The notes below the pieces were generated by a model. That model did not search any database. It saw only the letters and a list, made by a program, of their open reading frames with translations, and had not been told where the DNA came from. Made by a program: the position numbers and the translations under genes. Of a stretch of 64,000 nt of DNA, positions 9,258 through 18,752 are shown piece by piece. Position 1 is the stretch's first letter. The number at the start of each line of letters is the position of its first letter. Source of the stretch: Dyadobacter luteus (GTDB lineage Bacteria > Bacteroidota > Bacteroidia > Cytophagales > Spirosomataceae); contig NZ_QNUL01000015.1 of assembly GCF_003383615.1 (NCBI RefSeq), positions 85,666-149,665 of the forward strand. Reading direction: 5' to 3'.

Positions 9258-11822
9258 TTAGAATGAATATCTTACTGTTACACCGTAGGTACGTTGGTCA
9301 CCTACGATTCCGGCATATTGTCCGTAGCTACCAGGAGCAGCCAATAGTTGTTCGTAATAATTTTTGTTAAACAGGTTTCTGCCCCACAGGAAGAAAGAAA
9401 CTCCGTTCGATGCTCTGAAACCAATGCGGCCGTTCGTCAGAGAATATTCGTCAATGTTGAGATATTGAGATGGTGACGGGCTCGATGAGAAACCTGAGCG
9501 GTAGAATACATCGGCAGCTACGAAGTAGTTACCTTTCAATCCAAGGAAAGTTCCTTTTGCAACAGCTTCACCTCCTGCAGATCCCGACCATTTCGAAATA
9601 CCTGGCAGACGACCACCTGAAATGTCTTTGAATGCTGCAGCCCCACCTACTTCTTCAAGAGGAACAGGCGCGTTCGTGAATTTCACATATTTACCATCTG
9701 TATATGCAACAGCAGCATTGAAGGTGAAAGCACCAAAACGGATATTTCCATCCAATTCAGCTCCCTGCACACGTACTTTCTCAGCATTAGCAAGGTATCC
9801 ACGGTTCACACCAGGCTCCGGAGTTTGCACCTGCGTCTGGAAATCGTCGATGTCAGAACGGTAGAACGTAAGGTTCAACACCGAGTTAGGAGACGGTTTG
9901 GTTTTGATACCAATTTCTTTGTGCGCTACGTACTCAGGCTTCACTCTTGCAAGATCAATCAAAACCTGTCCGTTTGCACTTGGCAATCCACCCACGTTCA
10001 CACCAATTGGCTTGTAACCAATCGAGTAAGTTGCATAAGCATTTACCTTGTTTGTTGCTTTATACTGAACAGAAACCTGTCCTGAGAAATTTCCTTCTGC
10101 GTAATCCGTATTGAATGCCTGGTTAGAATAAACACCGTTTTTCAATGCCAACAGTGCAGGGTCAGTTGTTTGCAAACCGCCATAAGCTACACGGCTGTAG
10201 TCAACCACTTTTTTGTCGTAGTTATAACGAACACCTGGTAGTACATGAAGTTTGTCAGTAATAGCCCAGTCAGCCTGTGCGAAAGCAGCCACTGAAGTAC
10301 TTTTGATACGGTTGGTAGTGCGAATACCGAAGTTGTCAAACAATCCCGGAGTTGCCCACAATGCACTTGTTGAACTCTGAGCAAATCTCCATTGAGCAGA
10401 ACCTGCTTCTTCTGTCTGAACCGGATCAGAAGTAAGATCCTGCCATAAACCAAATACTCCCACAACCCCACTCAATTTCGGAGAAATCTTTCCTGAGTAA
10501 CGGATCTCCTGAGACCACTGGTCATGCTTGGAGTTACCAGAAGAAATCGTAAATACCGGCAAACCAATGTAGTCACGGTCATTCAAAGGAACCCATTTCC
10601 AATATCTCCATGCTGTGGTAGAAGTAAGTGTACCGTTTCCGATTTTGATATCTGCGTTTACAGAGACACCCCCAAGCTGGTTATCTGCTTTCGAAGGCGT
10701 ATCCAGATCTAACTTACGTTCGAATGCACTTTTGTAAGGAATCTCGTAATTAAGGTCCTTGATAATCGCGTTGAACTGACGATAAGCAGCTCTTTGTGTG
10801 GTTACCACCCCTGCTACCGGCCATCCGTAACCAGTTGGTTTCTGATCAGAAATGTCTCCGATTAATGTAATATTTATGTTGTCATTTGGCTTATAAAGCA
10901 ACTGACCTCTTACACCAATATTATTGATATCATTGATCGGCAATTGCGTATGCTCGTTGTAGAAAGTACCGTTACGTTGTGTACCTGTGAAAGAAACGCG
11001 TGCAGCCAGTTTTTTGCTGATCGGCCCTGTCAAAGAAGCTTTTGCCTGAACAAAACCTAGATTCCCATAGCTCAGCTCAAAGCTGGCACCCGGATCAAAA
11101 CTAGCTCCACGGGTTGTAATGTTAAACGCACCTGCTGTTGTATTTTTACCAAAAAGTGTTCCCTGTGGACCACGAAGTACTTCAACGCGCTCAATATCAA
11201 TAAAATCCAAGGCTGTTGCCGCCGGACGAGCGTAATAAACACCGTCCACATAGAATCCTACACCCGGGTCAATACCGTCATTAGTAAGACCGTAAGTAGA
11301 TCCCAAACCACGGATGTTAAGAGTTGTGTTACGTGCGTTGGAGGCGTAAAGCTGTACAGTTGGTACAAGCTCTTTCAAACGGTTTACGTTGAAAGCACCC
11401 GCGTCTTCTGCGCGCGTACCGCCAATCACGGAAATAGGAATTGGTACATCCTGTGCCGATTCCTGGCGGCGACGTGATGAAATTACAACGTCTTCCAGTT
11501 GTGTATTGTTAGGATCTAGACGAATTTCTACTTTCTTGTCATTGATCAGAACCTCTTTTTTCAAATAACCTACATACGTTACGATCAAAGTAAAAGGAAG
11601 TGTCTGTCCTGTAACGAGTTCGAACTCCCCGTTGGCATCAGTTACGTCGCCGTTGGTAGTTCCTTTAATGGTAATAGTCGCTCCGATAAGAGGTTCGTTG
11701 CTGCGTGAATCCAATACTTTACCGGTAACGTTGGCATTAATCAAAGTTCTGTCCTGTGCAGACAGTAATAGCGGAAAGATCAATGCCGTCAGGAGGAAGG
11801 CCGACTTAAGAACTTGTTTCAT
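9258..11822 (-). CDS. TonB-dependent receptor (siderophore/FecA-like plug)
   Basis: An 854-residue outer-membrane TonB-dependent receptor. A signal peptide (about 1-22, FLLTALIFPLLLSAQ) is followed by a carboxypeptidase-regulatory-like domain (VTGKVLDSRSNEPLIGATI), a plug at about 115-235 (SSRRRQESAQDVPIPISVIG; VEVLRGPQGTLFGKNTTAGA) and a 22-strand-type barrel ending YGVTVRYSF. The DVPIPISVI and GPQGTLFGKNTT motifs are those of the FecA/iron-complex or Sphingomonad-type receptors rather than SusC, and no SusD is adjacent. The substrate is unknown; ferric complexes or small organic ligands are possible. It probably shares a transcript with the DUF1684 gene downstream. Confidence 0.92.
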   Translation of the reverse strand: MKQVLKSAFLLTALIFPLLLSAQDRTLINANVTGKVLDSRSNEPLIGATITIKGTTNGDVTDANGEFELVTGQTLPFTLIVTYVGYLKKEVLINDKKVEIRLDPNNTQLEDVVISSRRRQESAQDVPIPISVIGGTRAEDAGAFNVNRLKELVPTVQLYASNARNTTLNIRGLGSTYGLTNDGIDPGVGFYVDGVYYARPAATALDFIDIERVEVLRGPQGTLFGKNTTAGAFNITTRGASFDPGASFELSYGNLGFVQAKASLTGPISKKLAARVSFTGTQRNGTFYNEHTQLPINDINNIGVRGQLLYKPNDNINITLIGDISDQKPTGYGWPVAGVVTTQRAAYRQFNAIIKDLNYEIPYKSAFERKLDLDTPSKADNQLGGVSVNADIKIGNGTLTSTTAWRYWKWVPLNDRDYIGLPVFTISSGNSKHDQWSQEIRYSGKISPKLSGVVGVFGLWQDLTSDPVQTEEAGSAQWRFAQSSTSALWATPGLFDNFGIRTTNRIKSTSVAAFAQADWAITDKLHVLPGVRYNYDKKVVDYSRVAYGGLQTTDPALLALKNGVYSNQAFNTDYAEGNFSGQVSVQYKATNKVNAYATYSIGYKPIGVNVGGLPSANGQVLIDLARVKPEYVAHKEIGIKTKPSPNSVLNLTFYRSDIDDFQTQVQTPEPGVNRGYLANAEKVRVQGAELDGNIRFGAFTFNAAVAYTDGKYVKFTNAPVPLEEVGGAAAFKDISGGRLPGISKWSGSAGGEAVAKGTFLGLKGNYFVAADVFYRSGFSSSPSPSQYLNIDEYSLTNGRIGFRASNGVSFFLWGRNLFNKNYYEQLLAAPGSYGQYAGIVGDQRTYGVTVRYSF

Positions 11823-12379
11823 TAGGATGATTTTTTTGGTGGTGTTTTTCTTCTCTGTTTGTGTTGACCGGCTTTGGTGTCAACCGGCAGAATCACGCCT
11901 CGACGCAATTCTTTGAATGTGGTGCTAACAACAGCAACAGGAAGCAGGGTGAAGTAACTGTTTTTTCATAAATGCTAATTTATCTTGATTCTCATGCAAA
12001 TGTACAATCTGTTTTTATATATACTATATAAAATTGGTAGATTTTATAGGTATTGAAAATTTTAACAATCAATTAATTGATTTACAGATAATTAAATTTT
12101 AAAAATAATTTATAAATTTTCACCAAAATGCTAACAAATGCCTGTTTCCATAAGACTTCACCTTCAGATAAGATAGCATTAAAATCATATTTGAGGAAAA
12201 AAGAGACAGTTACTTTTCTTTAAACGGTTACATTTATTAACCGAAAAAAACAGGAACTAAGAGGCAAATTCTTTCCTGTTACTACACATCAGGTTGAAAG
12301 AAATACGGTAATTTGCCCTTCAATTCAATCCGCTTTCGGACAATATTCCGAAAGGAACGACCTTACATAACTTACCTGT
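11823..12379. other. Intergenic region between divergent TonB receptor and GH95 genes
   Basis: About 560 A/T-rich bases without a credible gene. On the minus strand, 11997-12004 reads TACATTTG, a possible -7 promoter element about 175 bases before the receptor start. A short AT palindrome (tatatatactatata) sits near 12017. No operator or riboswitch was recognised. It presumably holds both divergent promoters. Confidence 0.4.
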
Positions 12380-14869
12380 ATGAAAATAACTTTAATGCTG
12401 GCTGCGTCGCTTACCGCTTGCCTGACAGCCTTCGGACAAGAAAGTAACAATGCCAAACTCTGGTATGACAAACCTGCAAAACACTGGGTTGAAGCACTTC
12501 CGGTCGGGAACGGCCGCATCGGCGCTATGGTTTTCGGAGGCGTGGAGAAAGAATTACTTCAATTGAATGAAAGTACGCTTTGGTCGGGTGGACCGGTGAA
12601 AACCAAAGTAAACACAGCTTCTGTAGATTATCTCCCGCAGGTACGCAAAGCACTTTTGGAAGACCAGGATTACCAGAAAGCGAATGAGCTTACCAAAAAG
12701 ATGCAGGGCTTATATACGGAATCTTATATGCCGATGGGTGATATTTCCATCACTCAGGATTTCAAAGATGCAAAACCAACTGCGTATTACCGCGACCTGG
12801 ATATTGCAAATGCAACGGCAACTACTCACTTTACAATCAATGGTATAGAATATAAAAGAGAAATTTTCACTTCTGCACCCGACAACGTAATGCTGGTTCG
12901 GTTTACAGCATCCAAACCCGGACAACTAAACTTTAAAGTGGCAGCAACAAGCCAGCTGAAGTATACAGTGGAAGCCTCTCAAACCAAAGAGCTGGTTCTG
13001 AAAGGAAAAGCGCCTGCGCACGTGAACCCGAGTTATTACAATCCGAAGGATCAGCAACCCATCATTTACGAAGATCCATCTGGCTGTAATGGGCCCAGAT
13101 TTCAATTCCGTATGAAAGCCGTAAACAAGGGTGGACAGATCTCTACTGATACAAGTGGAATCACAGTAAATGGTGCTACAGAAGTATTACTCTATGTAGC
13201 TGCAGCCACCAGTTTTAATGGTTTTGATAAATGTCCTGGCAAGGAAGGAAAAGACGAGAATGCGCTGGCCAAATCTTTTCTGGATAAAGCCTTAAAAAAG
13301 ACCTACCCAGTCCTGCTCAAATCGCACACCTCCGACTATCAATCCTACTACAACCGGTTGGTATTGAATGTACGCGACACCACGGCAAACAACCCGAATA
13401 TCAAACTTCCTTCCGATGTACGCTTGCAGCAATATTCAAAAGGAGATTACGATCCCGGTATTGAGATGCTGTATTATCAGTTTGGCCGCTACCTACTGAT
13501 CTCCTCATCACGACCCGCGCAATATGGCCTACCGGCAACACCACCAGCCAACTTGCAGGGTATATGGAACAAGGAACTTCGCGCGCCATGGAGCTCTAAT
13601 TACACAATCAATATCAATACCCAGATGAACTACTGGCCGGCAGAGGTGACTAACCTTTCAGAAATGCACCTGCCGCTGATGAGCTGGATCAAAGACCTTT
13701 CGGAGACTGGCAAAGTAACTGCAAAGGAATTTTACGGCGCAAAAGGTTGGGTAGCACATCATAATGCGGATATATGGGGACTTTCCAATCCTGTAGGTGA
13801 TGTTGGTGCCGGTGATCCTGTATGGGCCAACTGGTATATGGGCGGCAACTGGCTTTGCCAGCATCTGTGGGAGCATTACCGTTATACTGGAGATAAGACA
13901 TTTTTACAGCAAAAAGCCTATCCTGTAATGAAGGAGGCTGCCTTGTTCAGCATCGACTGGCTTGTGGAAGATAAAGACGGATACCTTGTCACTGCTCCTT
14001 CCACCTCTCCCGAAAACCTTTTCCGCGATGCAAATGGAAAACCAGCGGCAGTATCGGTAGCGACCACTATGGATATGTCCATTATCTATGATTTGTTTTC
14101 CAACCTGATTGATGCGGCTGAAGTGTTGGGCAATGACGATGCATTCAGAAAATTACTGATTGACAAACGTGCAAAACTTTATCCATTAAAGGTTGGAAGT
14201 AAAGGACAGTTACTGGAATGGTATAAGGATTTCCCTGAAACAGATACGCTGCATCGCCACGTATCTCACCTGTTCGGATTACATCCCGGACGCCAGATAT
14301 CGCCCGCAACACCTGAATTCTTCAATGCGGCCAAACGTACGCTTGCCATCAGGGGTGATGCCGGAACGGGATGGAGTAAAGGTTGGAAGATCAACTTCTG
14401 GGCGAGACTCCTGGATGGAGATCACGCCTATACACTGATTCGCCAATTGATGCAATATGTGAACGCTGACGGCAGCTCAAAAGGTGGCGGAACTTATCCT
14501 AATTTCTTTGACGCACACCCGCCATTCCAGATCGACGGTAACTTTGCCGGAACCGCAGGTATGTCCGAAATGCTGATTCAGAGCCATTTGAAAGAAATAC
14601 AGCTTTTACCTGCATTGCCTTCAGTTTGGAGAGAAGGTTCTGTGAAAGGACTCAGAGCGCGTGGCGGATTTGAAGTCGATATGAAATGGAAAAGCGGGAA
14701 ACTGGTTTCATCTTCCATCAAATCACTGAATGGTGATCAGTGTGTAATCAAAACTTTGCAGCCTGTCAAATTTACCGGAGTAACTGCGAAGGAAGAAAAG
14801 ACGGATTCGGGATTTGTATATACCTTCAAAACGCAAGCTGGAAAGACTTATCAGGTTACAGCACTTTAA
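12380..14869 (+). CDS. Glycoside hydrolase family 95 (alpha-L-fucosidase-type)
   Basis: An exported GH95 enzyme of 829 residues, the normal family length. A signal peptide ([16 protein letters not shown]) is followed by the N-terminal beta-sandwich opening with the family signature [20 protein letters not shown] and IGAMVFGG, and [11 protein letters not shown]. The catalytic (alpha/alpha)6 barrel contains [20 protein letters not shown] (about 400-422), whose two Asn correspond to the base-activating residues known for the family. TSPENLF near 540 carries the likely acid Glu, and [12 protein letters not shown] near 717 the conserved Asp. GH95 cleaves alpha-1,2-linked L-fucose or, in some members, L-galactose; which one cannot be decided here. 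It stands alone, with no SusCD beside it. Confidence 0.93.
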   Translation: MKITLMLAASLTACLTAFGQESNNAKLWYDKPAKHWVEALPVGNGRIGAMVFGGVEKELLQLNESTLWSGGPVKTKVNTASVDYLPQVRKALLEDQDYQKANELTKKMQGLYTESYMPMGDISITQDFKDAKPTAYYRDLDIANATATTHFTINGIEYKREIFTSAPDNVMLVRFTASKPGQLNFKVAATSQLKYTVEASQTKELVLKGKAPAHVNPSYYNPKDQQPIIYEDPSGCNGPRFQFRMKAVNKGGQISTDTSGITVNGATEVLLYVAAATSFNGFDKCPGKEGKDENALAKSFLDKALKKTYPVLLKSHTSDYQSYYNRLVLNVRDTTANNPNIKLPSDVRLQQYSKGDYDPGIEMLYYQFGRYLLISSSRPAQYGLPATPPANLQGIWNKELRAPWSSNYTININTQMNYWPAEVTNLSEMHLPLMSWIKDLSETGKVTAKEFYGAKGWVAHHNADIWGLSNPVGDVGAGDPVWANWYMGGNWLCQHLWEHYRYTGDKTFLQQKAYPVMKEAALFSIDWLVEDKDGYLVTAPSTSPENLFRDANGKPAAVSVATTMDMSIIYDLFSNLIDAAEVLGNDDAFRKLLIDKRAKLYPLKVGSKGQLLEWYKDFPETDTLHRHVSHLFGLHPGRQISPATPEFFNAAKRTLAIRGDAGTGWSKGWKINFWARLLDGDHAYTLIRQLMQYVNADGSSKGGGTYPNFFDAHPPFQIDGNFAGTAGMSEMLIQSHLKEIQLLPALPSVWREGSVKGLRARGGFEVDMKWKSGKLVSSSIKSLNGDQCVIKTLQPVKFTGVTAKEEKTDSGFVYTFKTQAGKTYQVTAL

Positions 14870-14883
14870 ATTCAAGATATACA

Positions 14884-14923
14884 AAAATCCCCGCCACTCC
14901 TTTATCAGGACGGCGGGGATTTT
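14884..14923. terminator. Bidirectional intrinsic terminator
   Basis: A perfect 12-base inverted repeat (AAAATCCCCGCC at 14884-14895 and its complement at 14912-14923) with A- and T-rich ends. It lies between the convergent GH95 and GMC oxidoreductase genes and can terminate in both directions. Confidence 0.85.
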
Positions 14924-14936
14924 ACTTTATATCCAC

Positions 14937-16652
14937 TTACAAATTTTTCCGGTTCAGCTCCTTCACAGCATGATCCGCCGCACGTGCGGTCATAGCCATA
15001 TAGGTGATAGAAGGATTCACACAACCTGATGAAACCATTGCAGCGCCATCCGTTACAAACACATTTTTGGCTGCATGAACCTGATTGTATTTATTGAGGA
15101 CGGATGTTTTCGGATCTTTTCCCATACGGGCAGTACCCATATCGTGAATACCCAATCCCAGGTGCGTATCCTGTCTGTTGTTGCCAGTAATGTTTTTAAA
15201 ACCAGCCGCTTCCAGCATCTCCATCGCTGAGCGCATCATGTCTTTTCGCATGGCGATTTCATTCTCGCCAAAAGCAGCATCAAAGACGATCATCGGTACT
15301 CCCCATTTGTCTTTCTTTTCTTTATCCAGAAACATCCTGTTTTCAGGATTAGGCAGTACTTCACCAAAACCTCCGAAACCGATGTTCCAATTTCCCGGTC
15401 GCGTAAGATCTTCTTTAAAGGATGCACCAAAGCCATCCTGACCTATCCCCCTTTTCCAATCCGCACGACTCGCTCCTCCCTGATAACCATAACCACGAAG
15501 AAAATCCTGTTTATCACTTTTCCAGTTCCGGAAACGAGGAATATACAAGGCAGTAGGTCTTTGACCGAATATATAATCATCGTTAAACCCTTCCACCGTT
15601 GCGTTAGCTCCTACCCCCAAATGGTGATCCATAATATTACGGCCCACCTGATCGCTGTCATTCCCGAAACCATTCTGAAAGCGGTTTGAAACCGAATTCA
15701 ACATCAGCCCGGCTGTATTCATGGAGCCTGCATTCAGGAAAACGATTTTGGAAAAGAATTCTTCCACCGCCATTGTATGCTGATTGATTACGCGCACACC
15801 TTTTGCTTTTTGCGTCTTTTCGTCATACAAGATCTCTGTGGCGATGGTATCGTGTAATACCGTCAGCCGATCCGTTTTCCTTGCTGCCGGTATTGAGCCG
15901 GCTATAGAACTATAATATCCTCCGTAAGGGCATCCTCTGGCACATTTGCTTCTGTACTGGCAAGCAGCACGCCCCAGTTCGGTATGCCAGGATTGTGGCT
16001 GGGTCAGGTTGGCAATACGACCTATGGTGACCGGTCGGTTAAGGCTCTTTTTCATCTGATCCCGAAAATGGCGCTCAGGTGCATACATAGCCATGGGAGG
16101 AAGAAAATGGCCGTCGGGCAGTACATCCCAGCCTTCCTTTTGTCCGCTGATACCGACAAATTTTTCAACGTGGGTATACCATGGCTCCAGGTCATCATAG
16201 CGGATCGGCCAGTCAACAGCGATTCCCTCCTTCGCATTGGCTTCAAAATCTTCCCTGCACATCCTGTATGACTGACGTCCCCAGTGCATCGATTTCCCTC
16301 CCGTATGATAAGCCCTGATCCAGTCGAAAGGACGTTTTTCTATGTATGGATTCTTTTTGTCGTCTGTAAAAAACGGAGAGGTTTCTTCATTCGCCAATGA
16401 GCCGAAGCGATTATTAGCCCAATATTCCTCCGCCGAATGAATAGAAACCTTTCCCCTGTGCTCAAAATCCCAGGGAGCCTTCATGGCAGTTTCATAATCT
16501 TCAATATGCTTGATTTCCCGCCCCCGCTCAATCATCAAAACCTTTAGCCCTCTCTCAGTAAGTTCTTTGGCAGCCATGCCGCCTGTCATCCCCGACCCTA
16601 CTACAATAGCATCAAAGGTGTGCGTTTTATTAACTTGTAAATTTAAGTTCAT
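14937..16652 (-). CDS. GMC-family FAD oxidoreductase
   Basis: A 571-residue glucose-methanol-choline oxidoreductase. The dinucleotide fold opens the protein (FDAIVVGSGMTGGMAAKEL, glycine motif near 18-23) and is followed by an ERG motif. A cysteine-bearing segment lies mid-protein (CQYRSKCARGCPYGG). The C-terminal GMC domain has GIHDMGTARMG and the active-site-region CVNPSITYMAMTARA. Members of this branch oxidise sugars or alcohols and pass electrons to a membrane cytochrome, together with a small subunit of the gluconate 2-dehydrogenase subunit 3 type. That subunit is encoded 10 bases upstream on the same strand, so the two form an operon. No cytochrome c subunit follows in this locus. The substrate is undetermined. 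Confidence 0.92.
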   Translation of the reverse strand: MNLNLQVNKTHTFDAIVVGSGMTGGMAAKELTERGLKVLMIERGREIKHIEDYETAMKAPWDFEHRGKVSIHSAEEYWANNRFGSLANEETSPFFTDDKKNPYIEKRPFDWIRAYHTGGKSMHWGRQSYRMCREDFEANAKEGIAVDWPIRYDDLEPWYTHVEKFVGISGQKEGWDVLPDGHFLPPMAMYAPERHFRDQMKKSLNRPVTIGRIANLTQPQSWHTELGRAACQYRSKCARGCPYGGYYSSIAGSIPAARKTDRLTVLHDTIATEILYDEKTQKAKGVRVINQHTMAVEEFFSKIVFLNAGSMNTAGLMLNSVSNRFQNGFGNDSDQVGRNIMDHHLGVGANATVEGFNDDYIFGQRPTALYIPRFRNWKSDKQDFLRGYGYQGGASRADWKRGIGQDGFGASFKEDLTRPGNWNIGFGGFGEVLPNPENRMFLDKEKKDKWGVPMIVFDAAFGENEIAMRKDMMRSAMEMLEAAGFKNITGNNRQDTHLGLGIHDMGTARMGKDPKTSVLNKYNQVHAAKNVFVTDGAAMVSSGCVNPSITYMAMTARAADHAVKELNRKNL

Positions 16653-16662
16653 GGTGGTGAGT

Positions 16663-17271
16663 TTAATAAGCGTAAGCCCTTTGACCAGGTTTCAGTTTGA
16701 TAAGTTCCAGCTTTCCGGGAATAGGCACATACTCGAAGGAGCCCTTGATTCCCGCCTCCGAAGTGAAATACCCGAGCAAGGTAAGTTCCTTCATCAGTCT
16801 CCAGAACGGCAAACCCTTTGCCACTTCTTTCATTTGTTCACGGTCTTCATTATCGCCCATTTTGGTCTGCTGTACCTGATATTCTTTCATCAACTCAACG
16901 GTTCTGGCTTCCAGATCGCGAATAGCTGTTTCCTTCTGTTGTTTGTTGAGCGACAGAAACTGACTCTTTTCAAGATCCTGTAAACCTGACGCAAAGCTTT
17001 CATGTTCAGGTTTGCGGTAACAATCCTTCAACATCATCACTATAAATACGGGTACACCTGCGTCGGCAGCACCCGGCGTATCCGTGCGGGGAATGATAAT
17101 CTCCGCTACTTCAGCAATAATCTGCTCTTGTGCTTTAGAAAATTCGGCTCCGGAGCTCTTTCCCGAGTGGTGGTTTCGTTGCTCCCATGCATCCATCGCC
17201 TGTAAGGTAGGAGCCGAAAAGGCACCTCCCAGCATTATTGCGACGCTTTTAAGTACTTCCCGTCTGTTCAT
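16663..17271 (-). CDS. Gluconate 2-dehydrogenase subunit 3 family protein
   Basis: A 202-residue small subunit that partners GMC-type periplasmic dehydrogenases. It begins MNRREVLKSVAIMLGGAFSA, an RR-containing Tat-like export signal that would co-export the cofactor-loaded GMC subunit. It then has the family helices (IIAEVAEIIIPRTDTPGAAD, near residues 50-70) and a C-terminal segment (WRLMKELTLLGYFTSEAG) typical of the family. It is the first gene of a two-gene operon with the GMC oxidoreductase, separated by about 10 bases. An imperfect palindrome lies 45-85 bases upstream of its start. Confidence 0.92.
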   Translation of the reverse strand: MNRREVLKSVAIMLGGAFSAPTLQAMDAWEQRNHHSGKSSGAEFSKAQEQIIAEVAEIIIPRTDTPGAADAGVPVFIVMMLKDCYRKPEHESFASGLQDLEKSQFLSLNKQQKETAIRDLEARTVELMKEYQVQQTKMGDNEDREQMKEVAKGLPFWRLMKELTLLGYFTSEAGIKGSFEYVPIPGKLELIKLKPGQRAYAY

Positions 17272-17314
17272 GATTGTATAGTTCAGGTGATTACAACAAA
17301 TGGTATTAAAGCAA

Positions 17315-17355
17315 AATACTTTTGTGTTTTAATAATTGTATAAAACACAAGTATT
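17315..17355. promoter_or_regulatory. Inverted repeat in the divergent region upstream of the dehydrogenase operon
   Basis: AATACTTTTGTGTTTTA (17315-17331) faces TAAAACACAAGTATT (17341-17355). The arms differ by a 2-base insertion. It lies between the divergent dehydrogenase operon and SRPBCC gene, about 45 bases from the former start. It may be an operator or an mRNA hairpin; no regulator can be assigned. Confidence 0.4.
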
Positions 17356-17427
17356 CCCGATTCTACCGATTCATTTACTGAATTTTGACTATAATTACAC
17401 GAAATTTAACATAACCTGCTCCGAAGG

Positions 17428-17904
17428 ATGCCCAGCACAGATCAAACTCCGACCGTAACAGCTCAGATGCGCATCAGAAAACCTGTGCATGAAGTGTTCA
17501 ATGCGTTCATCGATCCTGAAATCACCAGGAATTTTTGGTTTACAAAAGGAAGTGGTAAACTGGAGGCAGGTAAAATAATAGTCTGGGAATGGGAAATGTA
17601 CAATGTGTCGACAGAGGTACATATCGAAGAAATTAAACCGGACGAAGAAATCGTCATCAGTTGGGGTGAACCTGCTACCAAAGTGGTTTTCTCATTCCAA
17701 TCCTTGTCTGACAACTCCACTTATGTAAGCATCACCAACACTGGTTTTTCTCAGCAAGGATCTGAGCTTTGGGCTGTTATCAATGATAGTACGGGCGGAT
17801 TTACAACAGTACTGGATGGAGCAAAAGCATGGCTGGAATTTAACATCAATCTGAATCTCATCGCAGATAAATTCCCGAAGGAAGTATCCGACCATGGAGC
17901 TTAA
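17428..17904 (+). CDS. SRPBCC / AHSA1-like domain protein
   Basis: A 158-residue single-domain protein of the START-like SRPBCC superfamily (activator of Hsp90 ATPase homologue 1-like). The sequence opens with the typical first strand and helix (RIRKPVHEVFNAFIDPEITR), then FWFTKGSGKLEAG and WEWEMYNVS, and ends with the long C-terminal helix (GFTTVLDGAKAWLEFNINLN). Such proteins bind hydrophobic ligands; no specific ligand is evident. It is monocistronic, since the next gene (TetR) converges on it with only about 30 bases between them. The start ATG at 17428 is well placed. Confidence 0.85.
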   Translation: MPSTDQTPTVTAQMRIRKPVHEVFNAFIDPEITRNFWFTKGSGKLEAGKIIVWEWEMYNVSTEVHIEEIKPDEEIVISWGEPATKVVFSFQSLSDNSTYVSITNTGFSQQGSELWAVINDSTGGFTTVLDGAKAWLEFNINLNLIADKFPKEVSDHGA

Positions 17905-17935
17905 TATAAGATGGTGTAATAACCGATAAAACGGT

Positions 17936-18607
17936 TTAGTGCAAAACTTTAAAAAGCAGATCGGTCAGAAAATCAGAAGTAAACTCACTCTTGTTCTGCG
18001 GATTGACATCCGTAAGTTTGGGCAGAAACTGACAGAAAAATTGTTGATGATGTGCCGTCTCTATGAGCGTGCTGCTCAGAGAATAAGGATATGCGTATTC
18101 AGGATCATAAGCCGTAATAGCTCCGGCAATTTTTGCACAAAGATCTTTATAGGGTTTAAAAACCTCGTTTTTGTTGTACTCGCTCACTTCCTTCACCAGA
18201 TACACCTTGCTGCTTTCAGAAATGACGATATGGTTAAGAAACTTTTTGTTGTAGTCAAGCTGCCCCGAACTCTCAGGTAGTTCATGCGTCAGGAGCTCTA
18301 CAATGGTTTTTAATTTTACTTTTTTATCCTCCACATTCTGCAATTTGAACACCAGCAGAAATTCCATGTAGCTCCAATACCAGTTAAGGATATACAGCAA
18401 CAATTTGTGTTTGTTTTCAAAATAGCGGTAAATAGTAGCCTCCGTTGTATGAATTTCTACCGCCAGCTTCTTAAATGTAAAATGCTCAAAACCAAGATCA
18501 TAAATTAAATCAATCGCACTTTTTACAATATGTTTACCTATCTCGCTCTTCTCTGGATCCCGAAGATAGATATTCTCATTAAGGTGAAAAGTAAGTTGAA
18601 ATTCCAT
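17936..18607 (-). CDS. TetR/AcrR-family transcriptional regulator
   Basis: A 223-residue repressor-type protein. The N-terminal helix-turn-helix lies at about residues 22-68 (KHIVKSAIDLIYDLGFEHFT; FKKLAVEIHTTEATIYRYFE; NKHKLLLYI), the classic TetR DNA-binding arrangement. The C-terminal ligand/dimer domain is unassigned. ATG at 18607 is preferred; the ORF limit at 18631 is a TTG. The gene is divergent from the ABC-HlyD-TolC operon, and a perfect palindrome overlaps that operon's promoter, so it most likely represses the exporter and perhaps itself. The inducer is unknown. Confidence 0.92.
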   Translation of the reverse strand: MEFQLTFHLNENIYLRDPEKSEIGKHIVKSAIDLIYDLGFEHFTFKKLAVEIHTTEATIYRYFENKHKLLLYILNWYWSYMEFLLVFKLQNVEDKKVKLKTIVELLTHELPESSGQLDYNKKFLNHIVISESSKVYLVKEVSEYNKNEVFKPYKDLCAKIAGAITAYDPEYAYPYSLSSTLIETAHHQQFFCQFLPKLTDVNPQNKSEFTSDFLTDLLFKVLH

Positions 18608-18693
18608 GCCGCGTGAATAATGTTTCTGCAAAGTTGCAAAAATTCTACGGACAAAAGTTAAAATATCATTAGAAATATTATAACTACTTTATG

Positions 18694-18710
18694 CAATAGT
18701 ATTACTATTG
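18694..18710. promoter_or_regulatory. Perfect 17-base palindrome, probable TetR operator
   Basis: CAATAGTA-T-TACTATTG is an exact 8-1-8 palindrome in the TetR/exporter divergent region. Its last four bases (ATTG) are also the best candidate -33 element of the exporter promoter, so a bound repressor would cover the promoter. Assignment to the adjacent TetR protein is an inference from position and symmetry. Confidence 0.7.
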
Positions 18711-18736
18711 TTTTTCGTTACTAATGTTATATTTGT
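18707..18736 (+). promoter_or_regulatory. Promoter of the ABC-HlyD-TolC operon
   Basis: ATTG at 18707-18710 and TATATTTG at 18729-18736 are separated by 18 bases, close to the Bacteroidota TTTG-N19-21-TAnnTTTG pattern. The ATG of the first gene is at 18753, leaving only a short leader. Confidence 0.6.
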
Positions 18737-18752
18737 AGAAAAAAACCGCTTC

